From NCBI RefSeq assembly GCF_030499575.1, contig NZ_JASTLC010000001.1, forward strand, positions 4,984,001 to 5,048,000: a stretch of 64,000 nt of DNA, written 5' to 3'. The notes below the pieces were generated by a model, which was not told the origin of the DNA, did no database searches, and saw only the letters and a program-made list of their open reading frames with translations. Numbering within the stretch: position 1 is the first letter of the stretch; each line of letters starts with the position of its first letter. The DNA comes from Streptomyces sp. DG2A-72. Lineage in GTDB: Bacteria > Actinomycetota > Actinomycetes > Streptomycetales > Streptomycetaceae. The position numbers were made by a program, and so were the translations under genes. Below are positions 15,769 to 24,085 of the stretch, in pieces.

Positions 15769-16698
15769 CTACGAGGCCGCGGACGCCGAAGCCGACGGGG
15801 CGTCGCTCGGCGGGGTGCCCGTGGGCGGCGTACCGCCCTCGCCGCCACCGCCGCTGCCCGCGCCGGTGTTCTCGGCGTCCGGGTCGACGCCGAGGGTGAG
15901 GAAGCCCTTGTAGCCCTGGGAGGGGTCCTTCTTGTGGACGGCCTTGAGGGTGAGCAGTCCGCTGGAGGCGCCGCCGCCGTCGTACACCATGTCGTTGTCG
16001 AGGGTGGTGTAGCTGCCGGAGTGCTGGGAGTACGGCTCCAGGGTGAAGATCTCCTGGGCGATCTCGTCGTCGAAGAAGAACTGGCCGGTGTAGTTGACCT
16101 TGCCGCCCTCGTAGGTGCCGTCCTCCTTCTCGCCGCCGGTGTGCACCTTCACGTGGATGTGGCAGGTGCGCGGGGTGTACCAGCCCGGGAAGATCGTCTC
16201 GAACTTGACGACCCCGTTGGCATTGGCGATCTGGTAGCCGCGCAGGTAGGTCTTGTCATTGGCCGTCGAGCCGTCCTCGCTCTCGGCGGGGGCCGAGCCG
16301 CCGGGGTTGGCGGTGGTGTAGCCGGAGTAGTAGCCCCAGGCGTCGCAGTGCCAGATCTCCACGGCCGCGCCGGGGACCGGGGTGCAGCCGTCGGTGGCGT
16401 CGACGACGGTGAGGCGCAGGGTCAGCGGGACGCCGCTCTTGCCCTCGGTGATGTCCTTTCGCACCAGGGCACCGTCGAGGTAGTAGGGGCCTTCCGTGAC
16501 GCTCGACATCAGCGTCATGCAGGCGCTGCTGCTGGTGGCGCTCGCCGAGGCGGTCGCGGTCGCTTCGGCGGTCGTCGTCTCGTCGGCAAAGGCCGTCTGG
16601 TAACCGGCGACGGCGAGGCCGCCCGCCGCGACCGTGCCACCGGTCACCGCGAGGGCGCGGCGCCGGGTGATCGTGTTGTTCCTGTGGTTTCCCGTCAT
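15769..16698 (-). CDS. Tat-exported intradiol ring-cleavage dioxygenase-like protein
   Basis: A 309-residue protein. The N-terminus TITRRRALAVTGGTVAAGG is a twin-arginine signal ending near QTAFADE, so it should be folded and exported, or anchored. The catalytic domain has the non-haem Fe(III) ligands of the family: a tyrosine in EGPYYLDG (72 or 73), Tyr174 (PGWYTPR), His180 and His182 (CHIHVKVH). The C-terminal 30 residues are a Gly/Pro/Ser-rich tail. Such secreted enzymes may open catechol-type rings from lignin or plant phenolics; the substrate here is not deducible. It heads a two-gene unit with the CitG-like gene. Confidence 0.9.
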   Translation of the reverse strand: MTGNHRNNTITRRRALAVTGGTVAAGGLAVAGYQTAFADETTTAEATATASASATSSSACMTLMSSVTEGPYYLDGALVRKDITEGKSGVPLTLRLTVVDATDGCTPVPGAAVEIWHCDAWGYYSGYTTANPGGSAPAESEDGSTANDKTYLRGYQIANANGVVKFETIFPGWYTPRTCHIHVKVHTGGEKEDGTYEGGKVNYTGQFFFDDEIAQEIFTLEPYSQHSGSYTTLDNDMVYDGGGASSGLLTLKAVHKKDPSQGYKGFLTLGVDPDAENTGAGSGGGGEGGTPPTGTPPSDAPSASASAAS

Positions 16699-16780
16699 GG
16701 TCGGGAACGTATGGACGCCGTCCGTCAGGGAGGTTTGGCAGCGCTGTGCTCCGGCTGTGAATGCCGAGGCGCCTGAAGCC

Positions 16781-17341
16781 TCACAGCCGCGGGTGCTCGT
16801 CGTGCAGGATCCGTTGGAACATCCGGTGGTCGCGCCACTGGCCGTCGACGTGGAGGTAGCGCGGGGCGGTGCCGATCGGCTCGAACCCGCACTTCTCCAG
16901 CACGCGTTGGGATCCCGTGTTGTCCAGCAGGGTGGTGGCCTCGATCCGGTGCAGTCCGACGCTGTCGCGGGCGATGCGGCACACCTGCTGTACGGCGGCG
17001 GTCGCCAGGCCGCGTCTCTGGTGGTCGGCCGCGACCCAGTAGCCGAGATAGGCGCTGCAGAAGGGCCCCAGGGTGATGCCGGTCAGCGTGATCGTCCCGA
17101 CGATCCGCCCGCCGGATGCCAGCACCCAGGGCACGAGCCGGCCCTCGGCGAACTCCCGCATCCGTGCGTCGATGCGTTCGGCCTGTCCCTCGACGGTGAA
17201 GAAGCTCTCCGGGCGGCGCGGCTCCCAGGGAGCGAGGAAGTCCCGGTTCTCGACGTAGGCCTCACAGAGCGCGGCCGCGTCGGACGGCGCGGTGAGCCGG
17301 AGTGTCACCCCGCCCGGCAGCTCTTCGGTTCCGATCTCCAT
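16781..17341 (-). CDS. GNAT-family N-acetyltransferase (RimJ/RimL type)
   Basis: A 186-residue protein of the RimJ/RimL branch. It opens with TLRLTAPSDAAALCEAYVENRDFLAPWEPRRP and ends with VLEKCGFEPIGTAPRYLHVDGQWRDHRMFQRIL, both typical. The acetyl-CoA-binding motif A appears as GYWVAADHQRRGLATAAVQQVCRIA (QRRGLA loop). It acetylates N-terminal or side-chain amino groups of an unknown substrate. It is transcribed alone, convergent with nothing and divergent from the lipase gene. Confidence 0.9.
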   Translation of the reverse strand: MEIGTEELPGGVTLRLTAPSDAAALCEAYVENRDFLAPWEPRRPESFFTVEGQAERIDARMREFAEGRLVPWVLASGGRIVGTITLTGITLGPFCSAYLGYWVAADHQRRGLATAAVQQVCRIARDSVGLHRIEATTLLDNTGSQRVLEKCGFEPIGTAPRYLHVDGQWRDHRMFQRILHDEHPRL

Positions 17342-17517
17342 CCGCCCACCCTAAGGACCCTGAAGACCGAGGTGACGGGGCTGGGCAGAGCCGCACGTAT
17401 GAAAAGCGCTACTCCAAGGGGGGTGGGTGCGGTGCGGGTCGGCCGGAGGACTGACCGCCGCTCCTTGATGATCTTGGGCGTCTGCGTGTGACCAGGACTC
17501 TGACTAGGAGCAGTAGA

Positions 17518-18510
17518 ATGTCACATAGCACTGTGCGGCCTGCGCCGCGCTCCCGCCTGATCACTTGGCTGGCAGCCCTCGGCGCGATCACGGCCCTGCT
17601 ACTCGGCTCCCCGACCACGTCGGTCGCCGCCGACGCCCCGAAACCGCCCGCAGGGCCGACCGTCTCGGGCCCCGAGGCCCTGCTCCGCGGAACCCTCCAG
17701 CCGGATGCCTCACCGCCGGGGGCGAACGACTGGCAGTGCCGGCCGACCGCCGCCCACCCCCGCCCTGTCGTCCTGCTGCACGCCACCTGGTCGAACGCCA
17801 ACCTGAACTGGATCATGCTGTCCACCTGGCTGAAGAACGCCGGATACTGCGTCTTCGCGCCGAACTACGGCGGGGAACCGGGAGTTCCGTTCAAGGCCAC
17901 ACGACACATCCCCGACTCCGCCCGCGAGATCGCCCGCTACGTCGACCGGGTGCTCGAAGCCACCGGTGCCCGGCAGGTCGACCTGGTGGGCCACTCCCAG
18001 GGCGGGGGTGTGCTGCCCCGCTGGTACCTGCGGTTCGAGGGCGGTACGAACCCGGCGGACAAGGCGCACAACAAGGTCCGCCGGCTCATCGGCCTGGCCC
18101 CGTCCAACCACGGCGCCACCGCGTCCGGCTTGGGCACCCTCACCACCGAACTCGGTCTCAACCAGACGGTGTCCCTCGTCGCGGGGCAGGCGTACGCGGA
18201 CCAGATGGTCGGATCCCAGGTGCACACCACGCTCGACCGGGACGGCGACACGCAGCCGGGCGTCGACTACACGGTGATCACCACGCGATACGACGAGGTC
18301 GTCACGCCGTACCACCACCAATTCCTCAAGGCAGGGCCCGGCGCGACCGTACGCAACATCCTTCTCCAGGAGGTCTGTCCCCAGGACGTCTCCGAACATG
18401 TGTCGATCGCCTACGACTCCAACGCCCTGCAACTCGTCGGCAACGCCCTCGACCCCGCCCATGCCCAACCCGTGAGCTGCCGCTTCTCGGCGCCCCTCCT
18501 CGGCGGCTGA
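17518..18510 (+). CDS. Secreted triacylglycerol lipase/esterase (class 2 lipase type)
   Basis: The start chosen is ATG 17518, with AGGAG seven bases upstream at 17506-17510; the GTG at 17488 has no such site. The 330-residue protein has a signal peptide (RSRLITWLAALGAITALLLGSPTTSVAADA) and an alpha/beta-hydrolase fold. The oxyanion region is PVVLLHATWSN and the nucleophile elbow VGHSQGGGVLPRWY. The acid is probably within TRYDEVVTPYHHQ and the histidine in SEHVSIAYDSNALQLV. Cysteines near both ends may pair. It should hydrolyse lipids outside the cell. Confidence 0.9.
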   Translation: MSHSTVRPAPRSRLITWLAALGAITALLLGSPTTSVAADAPKPPAGPTVSGPEALLRGTLQPDASPPGANDWQCRPTAAHPRPVVLLHATWSNANLNWIMLSTWLKNAGYCVFAPNYGGEPGVPFKATRHIPDSAREIARYVDRVLEATGARQVDLVGHSQGGGVLPRWYLRFEGGTNPADKAHNKVRRLIGLAPSNHGATASGLGTLTTELGLNQTVSLVAGQAYADQMVGSQVHTTLDRDGDTQPGVDYTVITTRYDEVVTPYHHQFLKAGPGATVRNILLQEVCPQDVSEHVSIAYDSNALQLVGNALDPAHAQPVSCRFSAPLLGG

Positions 18511-18523
18511 CACGCCACACGCG

Positions 18524-18970
18524 TCACACCGCCACCAGGGGGGCGTCATTCCTCCACTTGAGGATCTTGTCGAAGCTGACCACCGCGCCGCCACGTCCCG
18601 GCTTGTTGCCGATCTGGACGTGGTCGGCGAGTTCCCGGATGAGGTACAGGCCGCGGCCGTGCTCGGCTTCGCTGTGGGAGGGGCGCAGACTCTGCCGGCC
18701 GGTGAAGCCCGGTCCTGAGTCGGCCACTTCGATACGGCACTTCTCGCCGTCGAGGTAGGCGGTGACGCGGTAGGCCTCCGAGGAGCCGCCGTGCCCGGTG
18801 TCGCCGCCGTGCTCCACGGCGTTCGCGCAGGCCTCGGTGAGGGCGACGGAGAGGTCGTAGGAGATGTCGGGGTCGACGCCCGCGCTCTCCATCGTGCCGA
18901 GCAGGAGCCGCCGGGCGAGGGGAACGCTCGCAGCCTCGCGCCGCAGATGGAGTGACCACCAGATGCTCAT
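18524..18970 (-). CDS. RsbW-like ATP-binding protein (anti-sigma type)
   Basis: A 148-residue single GHKL ATPase domain starting at ATG 18970, with GGGAGG upstream. The N box is VALTEACANAVEHG, the G1 box VADSGPGF and the lid HGRGLYLIRELADHVQI. The N-terminus MSIWWSLHLRREAASVPLARRLLL is typical of the Streptomyces orphan anti-sigma-like proteins. No sigma gene adjoins it. It is convergent with the lipase gene, 13 bases apart. Confidence 0.87.
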   Translation of the reverse strand: MSIWWSLHLRREAASVPLARRLLLGTMESAGVDPDISYDLSVALTEACANAVEHGGDTGHGGSSEAYRVTAYLDGEKCRIEVADSGPGFTGRQSLRPSHSEAEHGRGLYLIRELADHVQIGNKPGRGGAVVSFDKILKWRNDAPLVAV

Positions 18971-19205
18971 GCTCCAGCCTCCCGGCCCGCGGCTCGACAT
19001 ACCGTTACGTATTGCCGCAAGCGCCCGGACGTAAGCGCATCGTTGACGTGATGCCGCCCATACGGCCGATGTGCCGGAGGCGTTGATCGGTGTATGCGGG
19101 GGGGCATCTATGGCCAGGCACACCAGAAGGTGATCTTCCGGTCGTACGCCATCTTGCGGACCTGCCGTATGGGACCCGTAGGGCCAATGCGATGATTGGC
19201 CCGCC

Positions 19206-20015
19206 ATGACTGCCCCCCACCAGCGCTGGGCGCGCTCCGGACGGGATCTCCGGGTGTTGCGGGCCGCGGTGTTCGCCGCGGTCTGCGTCGTGCTGGCCGC
19301 TGCCGGGCACGCCCTCGCCTCCTGCGCCACGGTGCCGCTGTGGACGCTGGGCGCGGGATTCCTGGGGGTCTTCGGGGTGGCGGCGCCGCTCGCCGGGCGG
19401 GCGCGTTCGCTGCCGGGGATCGCGGGACTGCTCACGGTCGGGCAGGTGGTCCTGCACTCGGTGTTCGGACTCGGGCAGCACGCCGCGACGGCCTCGGCCG
19501 ACTCGACGACGGGCGCCGCCAGTGACGCCTCGCTGGTCGCGCAGGCCGCCCGGCTGCTGTGCGGGTCCGCCGCGGCGGCGATCAGCCCCGCACAGGCCCA
19601 CCGGATCCTCACCGAGGCACGGATCAACCCCGTCTCGTCGGGTACGCACACCCACCATGCGGACACCGTGTCCGCGGACTCGACCACCGCCCTGTTGCCG
19701 TCCCTGCCGATGCTGCTCGGCCATGTCCTCGCGGCGATCGCCGCCGGGTGGCTGCTGCGCCGGGGGGACCTGGCGCTGCTGCGGCTCGTGGAGCTGTCGG
19801 CGCACGGGGTCGCCGAGGGGGCGCTCGTACGATCCCTGCGCGGGGCGCTCGCGCTGGCGCGTACCCTGTGCGCCGGGCTGCCCGCCACGCCGGAAGCCGG
19901 TCCGCGTCCGACGCGCACCGCACCGCTCGCGCCGCCGCGGCCCCGCACCACCGCACTCCAGCACACGGTGATCAGACGCGGCCCGCCGACCACCACGCTC
20001 GCTCTCGCCGCCTGA
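19206..20015 (+). CDS. Multi-pass membrane protein upstream of the copper cluster
   Basis: A 269-residue Ala/Leu-rich protein starting at ATG 19206. About five hydrophobic segments lie in residues 18-210, with a long loop carrying SADSTTGAASDASL and GTHTHHADTVSADSTT, then a Pro/Arg/Thr-rich tail. The histidine cluster HTHH in a predicted outside loop suggests metal contact. The gene lies 180 bases before ycnI on the same strand, where Streptomyces copper clusters often have such a protein. No named family is recognised; a copper role is inference. Confidence 0.7.
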   Translation: MTAPHQRWARSGRDLRVLRAAVFAAVCVVLAAAGHALASCATVPLWTLGAGFLGVFGVAAPLAGRARSLPGIAGLLTVGQVVLHSVFGLGQHAATASADSTTGAASDASLVAQAARLLCGSAAAAISPAQAHRILTEARINPVSSGTHTHHADTVSADSTTALLPSLPMLLGHVLAAIAAGWLLRRGDLALLRLVELSAHGVAEGALVRSLRGALALARTLCAGLPATPEAGPRPTRTAPLAPPRPRTTALQHTVIRRGPPTTTLALAA

Positions 20016-20050
20016 CGCGACGCGCGCCCGCCCCTTCACGACGTACTGAG

Positions 20051-20064
20051 TTACGGATCCGTAA
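20051..20064. promoter_or_regulatory. Perfect 14-bp palindrome upstream of ycnI, candidate operator
   Basis: TTACGGATCCGTAA is a perfect palindrome between the membrane-protein gene and ycnI. Its size and symmetry fit a dimeric repressor site of TetR type. It differs from the CsoR copper operator pattern. No bound regulator can be named. Confidence 0.45.
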
Positions 20065-20195
20065 GAGGCCGCCGTCGCGCGGCACACGCGCGTGCCGGTC
20101 GTTCCAGCAGCCCTTGCCCAAGAGGCACCCACGCGCGCGTGTACCCCTCTTCACCACCGGAATCCGCGATGTCTCACTCGAAGTGGAGTGCCCGT

Positions 20196-20936
20196 ATGAA
20201 GGCCTCTCGTCTCGCCGCCGCCGGCGCCGTCGCCGCCACGGCCGTCGTCGTCCTGTCCTCCCCCGCGTTCGCGCACGTCACCGTGCAGCCCGAGGGGACC
20301 GCCGCCAAGGGCGGTTACGCCGTCGTCGACTTCAAGGTCCCCAACGAGCAGGACGACGCCTCGACCACCAAGCTCGAGGTCAACTTCCCGACCGACCACC
20401 CGCTGGCCTCCGTGATGCCGGAACCGGTCAACGGCTGGAGCATCAAGATCACCAAGTCCAAGCTGGACAAGCCGGTCGAGTCGCACGGCGAGAAGCTCTC
20501 CGAGGCGGTCACCAAGATCACCTGGACCGCCACCGGCAAGGGCATCGAGCCCGGCTACTTCGAGAAGTTCCCGGTCTCCATGGGCGCACTGCCCGAGGAC
20601 GCCGACGACCTCACCTTCAAGGCGCTCCAGACCTACTCCAACGGCGATGTCGTCCGCTGGATCGAGGAGCAGCAGGAGGGCCAGGAGGAGCCCGACAACC
20701 CGGCTCCGGTGCTGACCCTGTCCGCCGCCGCGGAGGACGGCCACTCGCACGGCGCGGAGGCCGGTGAGGAGCCCGCCGACGACGCCTCGGCGGCTGCCGC
20801 GACCACCACGGCCGACGCCGCGACCGACAGCAGCGACACCACCGCCCGCGTACTCGGCATCGTCGGCATCGTCATCGGCGCGGTGGGCGTGGCCTACGGC
20901 GTGCTCGCCGGCCGCCGGCGTACCGACAACGCCTGA
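20196..20936 (+). CDS. ycnI: YcnI-type (DUF1775) copper-binding protein
   Basis: The start is placed at ATG 20196 with GGAG upstream; ATG 20169 is an alternative adding nine residues. The 246-residue protein has a signal peptide ending SSPAFA, so the mature chain begins His-Val-Thr, the N-terminal histidine that binds Cu(II) in YcnI. The DUF1775 beta-sandwich runs to about residue 170 and includes the PVNGWSIKITKS strand, whose Trp is probably the second ligand. A His/Glu/Ala linker and one C-terminal membrane helix with RRR anchor it. It probably passes copper to the proteins encoded downstream. Confidence 0.9.
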   Translation: MKASRLAAAGAVAATAVVVLSSPAFAHVTVQPEGTAAKGGYAVVDFKVPNEQDDASTTKLEVNFPTDHPLASVMPEPVNGWSIKITKSKLDKPVESHGEKLSEAVTKITWTATGKGIEPGYFEKFPVSMGALPEDADDLTFKALQTYSNGDVVRWIEEQQEGQEEPDNPAPVLTLSAAAEDGHSHGAEAGEEPADDASAAAATTTADAATDSSDTTARVLGIVGIVIGAVGVAYGVLAGRRRTDNA

Positions 20937-21066
20937 GCCAACGCCTGAGCCCACCACCCGCGGTGCGCGCCGGGCGCGTACGACTCGTCCGTACGCCCTC
21001 CATGGACCCGACCGGTCCGTACGCCCCCGGCGCACGCCGGAGTTCACACATCTGGGACATTTCTCT

Positions 21067-21717
21067 ATGCGCAAGAAGACGTTCGCGGCGGCCGCACTGC
21101 TCGCCGCCGCCACCCTGACCCTCTCCGCCTGCAGCAGCAGCGACGGCGGCGACTCGCCCGTCGCCGTGGTCTCCGAGGAGACCGCCACGGACAAGGCCGC
21201 CACCATCCTCGACAAACCGTTCGAGAAGCCGGACCTCGTCCTCACCGACACGAACGGCAAGTCGTACGACTTCCGCAAGGAGACCAAAGGCCACCCGACC
21301 CTGCTCTACTTCGGCTACACCAACTGCCCCGACGTCTGCCCGCTGACGATGAACAACATCGCCGTCGCCAAGAAGCAGCTGCCCAAGGCCGAACAGGACG
21401 AGCTGCGGGTCGTGTTCGTCACCACCGACCCCGACCGGGACACCGCGAAGGCGCTCGGCAAGTGGCTCAAGGGCATCGACACGCAGGTGGTCGGCCTGAC
21501 CGGCGACTTCGCCACCATCCAGGCCGGCGCCCGCACCCTGGGCATCTCCATCGAGCCGCCGCACAAGGAGAAGGGCAAGATCGTCTCCACGCACGGCACC
21601 CAGGTCATCGCCTTCTCCCCGAAGACCGACGGGGGCTACGTCCTCTACGGCGAGGACGCCACCGTCGACAACTACACCGCCGACCTCCCCAAGCTCATCA
21701 AGGGTGAGAACCCGTGA
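21067..21717 (+). CDS. sco1: Sco1/SenC-family copper chaperone lipoprotein
   Basis: A 216-residue lipoprotein (lipobox LSAC at the end of the signal) with a thioredoxin-like Sco domain. The copper ligands are all present: Cys87 and Cys91 in TNCPDVCPLT and His176 in STHGTQV. Sco proteins deliver copper to the CuA site of cytochrome c oxidase and, in Streptomyces, support morphological development. The stop overlaps the GTG of the next gene by four bases. No strong ribosome site precedes the ATG, suggesting dependence on upstream translation or weak initiation. Confidence 0.94.
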   Translation: MRKKTFAAAALLAAATLTLSACSSSDGGDSPVAVVSEETATDKAATILDKPFEKPDLVLTDTNGKSYDFRKETKGHPTLLYFGYTNCPDVCPLTMNNIAVAKKQLPKAEQDELRVVFVTTDPDRDTAKALGKWLKGIDTQVVGLTGDFATIQAGARTLGISIEPPHKEKGKIVSTHGTQVIAFSPKTDGGYVLYGEDATVDNYTADLPKLIKGENP

Positions 21718-22169
21718 AGCGGATCGCCCTGACCGCCACGGCCCTGGTGAGCACGCTGGTCCTGGCCGGCTGCGGCGGCTCGGCCTCCGCGGACGGCGAA
21801 CCCGAACTGTCCGTCGGCGCCGCCTACATGCCCCAGCCGGTCTCGGACTCCATGGCGGCGGGCTTCCTCACCATCGACAACAAGGGCGGCACGAAGGACG
21901 AGCTGACCTCCGTCACCAGCGACGCCGGCACGGTCACCGTCCACGAGACCGTCGGCTCGGCGATGCAGGAAGTCGCCTCCCTCGACGTACCCGCACACGG
22001 TCAACTCGTGTTCAAGAGCGGCGGAAACCACCTGATGTTCGAGAAGCTGAAGCGGAAGCCGAAGCAGGGCGAGACGGTCTCCGTCGAACTGCACTTCGCC
22101 GAGTCCGGCCCGATCACGGTCGAGATGCCGGTGAAGTCGGCGACGTACAACCCCAAGACCGGGCACTGA
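21714..22169 (+). CDS. PCu(A)C-type copper chaperone lipoprotein
   Basis: A 151-residue lipoprotein (signal ending VLAGC) with the small beta-barrel of the PCu(A)C/DUF461 family. The conserved H-x10-M then H-x-M pattern is seen in VTVHETVGSAMQEV and GNHLMFEKL. It hands Cu(I) to cytochrome oxidase subunit II or to Sco. It is translationally coupled to the sco1 gene, and the pair probably works as a relay outside the membrane. Confidence 0.92.
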   Translation: MKRIALTATALVSTLVLAGCGGSASADGEPELSVGAAYMPQPVSDSMAAGFLTIDNKGGTKDELTSVTSDAGTVTVHETVGSAMQEVASLDVPAHGQLVFKSGGNHLMFEKLKRKPKQGETVSVELHFAESGPITVEMPVKSATYNPKTGH

Positions 22170-22184
22170 GGGAGGGACCCACCT

Positions 22185-24076
22185 GTGACACAGACCATCG
22201 CCCCCCGCGTCCGGACCCTGGTGCTGCTGCTCCTGGCCGCCACCGGTCTGCTCCTCGCCGGAGCCGGACAGGCCTCCGCGCATGCCGCACTGACCGGCAG
22301 CGACCCCCAGCAGGGGGCAGTGGTCGACAAGGCTCCGGCGCAGGTGTCGCTGACCTTCTCCGAGCAGGTCTCGATGTCCGACGACTCACTGCGCGTGCTC
22401 GACCCCAAGGGCAAGCAGGTCAACAGCGGCACCCCGTCCAACGTGAGCGGCACGACGTACGCCGTGAAGCTGCACAGCGGCCTGCCCGACGGCACGTACA
22501 CCGTCTCCTACCAGGTCGTCTCCGCGGACAGCCATCCCGTCGCCGGCGCCTACACCTTCTCCATCGGCGCCCCCTCCTCCACCTCCGTCTCGGTGTCCGA
22601 CGAGACCGGGGGCGGCGGGGTCGTCGGCTGGCTGTACGGGTTCGGGCGGTACATGTCGTACGCCGGTTTCATCGTGCTGGTCGGCGGCGCCGCCTTCGTA
22701 CTGGCCTGCTGGCAGCGCGGCTCCGGAGTGCGGGCCCTGCAACGGCTCGTCGTCTCCGGATGGATCACGCTCACCGCGGCCACCCTCGGGCTGCTGCTCC
22801 TGCGCGGCTCCTACACCAGCCGCGGGAAGGCCGACGAGATCTTCGACCTGGACCTGCTCGGGCAGGTCCTCCAGACCAAGACGGGTGCGGCCCTCGTATC
22901 CCGGCTGCTGCTGCTCGCCGCGGCGGCGCTGTTCATCGCGGTGCTGTTCGGGGCCTATGACAAGCGGGAGGAAGAGGAGAAGCGGGACCTGACCTTCGGG
23001 CTCGCGGTCGGCGGGGTCGTCGTGGCCGCCGGGCTCGCGGCGAGCTGGGCGATGTCCGAGCACGCCTCCGTCGGTATCCAGGCCGGGATCGCGATGCCGG
23101 TCGACATCCTCCACCTGCTCGCCGTCGCCGCCTGGCTCGGCGGACTCACCGCGCTGCTCCTCGCGCTGTACCGGGCGCCCGCGGACAACCCGCTCGACTC
23201 CACCGCCGTACGCCGCTTCTCGACCGTCGCCTTCAGCAGCGTCGTCGTGCTGGTCGCGACCGGGACCTACCAGTCCTGGCGCCAGCTCGGCTCCTGGTCG
23301 GCGTTCACCGACACGACGTACGGCCAGCTGCTGCTCGTCAAGATCGGGCTCGTGGCGCTGCTCGTCGGCGTCGCGTACCTCTCACGGCGGTGGACCGCCC
23401 GGCTGGCGGAGACGGTGCCCGCGGCGGCCGAGGTCGTAGCGAAGGAGCCTGCCGGCGCCGGGCCGGCACCGGCTCGAAGCAGGCCGACGGCGACTCCAAG
23501 CGGGCCGCGCAGCTCGCCCGGCAGCAGGCCGCGATGGACGCGGCGCGGCAGAAGCGGTCACGGGACGCCGATCCGAACCGGTTCGGGCTCCGGCGCTCCG
23601 TGCTCGCCGAGGCAAGCGTCGCCGTCGTCCTGCTCGCCGTCACCACCGTGCTCACGCAGACCGAGCCGGGACGCACCGAGGAGGACGCCAAGGCCGCGAC
23701 CTCGTCCGCCGCTTCCTCCTCGGACTCGGCGTCCGGGGCGCTGACCCTGGACATGCCCTTCGACACGGGCGGCGAGGACGGCAAGGGCCTCGTACGGATC
23801 GACCTGGACCCCGCGCGCGTGGGCGGCAACGAGATGCACGTCTACGTGCAGCGTCCCAATGGCCGGGCCTTCGACATCCCCGAGGTGAAGGTCGCCTTCA
23901 CCCTCGAAGCCAAGGACATCGGGCCGCTCCCCGTCACCCCCGACCACATCACCACCGGCCACTGGTCGGCGACCGGGGTGCAGATCCCCATGGCCGGCGA
24001 GTGGAAGATCGCCGTGACCGTACGGACCTCCGACATCGACCAAGTGACCGTCGACAAGAACGCGCAGATCGGCTGA
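22185..24076 (+). pseudogene. CopC-CopD fusion copper protein, interrupted by a frameshift as written
   Basis: The first frame starts at GTG 22185, 15 bases after the chaperone gene. It gives a signal peptide ending ASA with mature N-terminal His33, a CopC domain (to about residue 125, Cu ligand HPVAGAYTF) and about eight CopD membrane helices. Near 23450-23475, in the CG-rich GCCGGCGCCGGGCCGGCACC stretch, it runs into an unnatural Arg/Pro-rich tail stopping at 23744. The natural continuation lies in another frame (KRAAQLARQQAAMDAAR, a last helix, then GEWKIAVTVRTSDIDQVTVD) and ends at 24076. Together they make the usual roughly 630-residue protein. It is either a real mutation, a sequencing error in a GC run, or less likely programmed frameshifting. 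Confidence 0.8.
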
Positions 24077-24085
24077 ACCACCATC

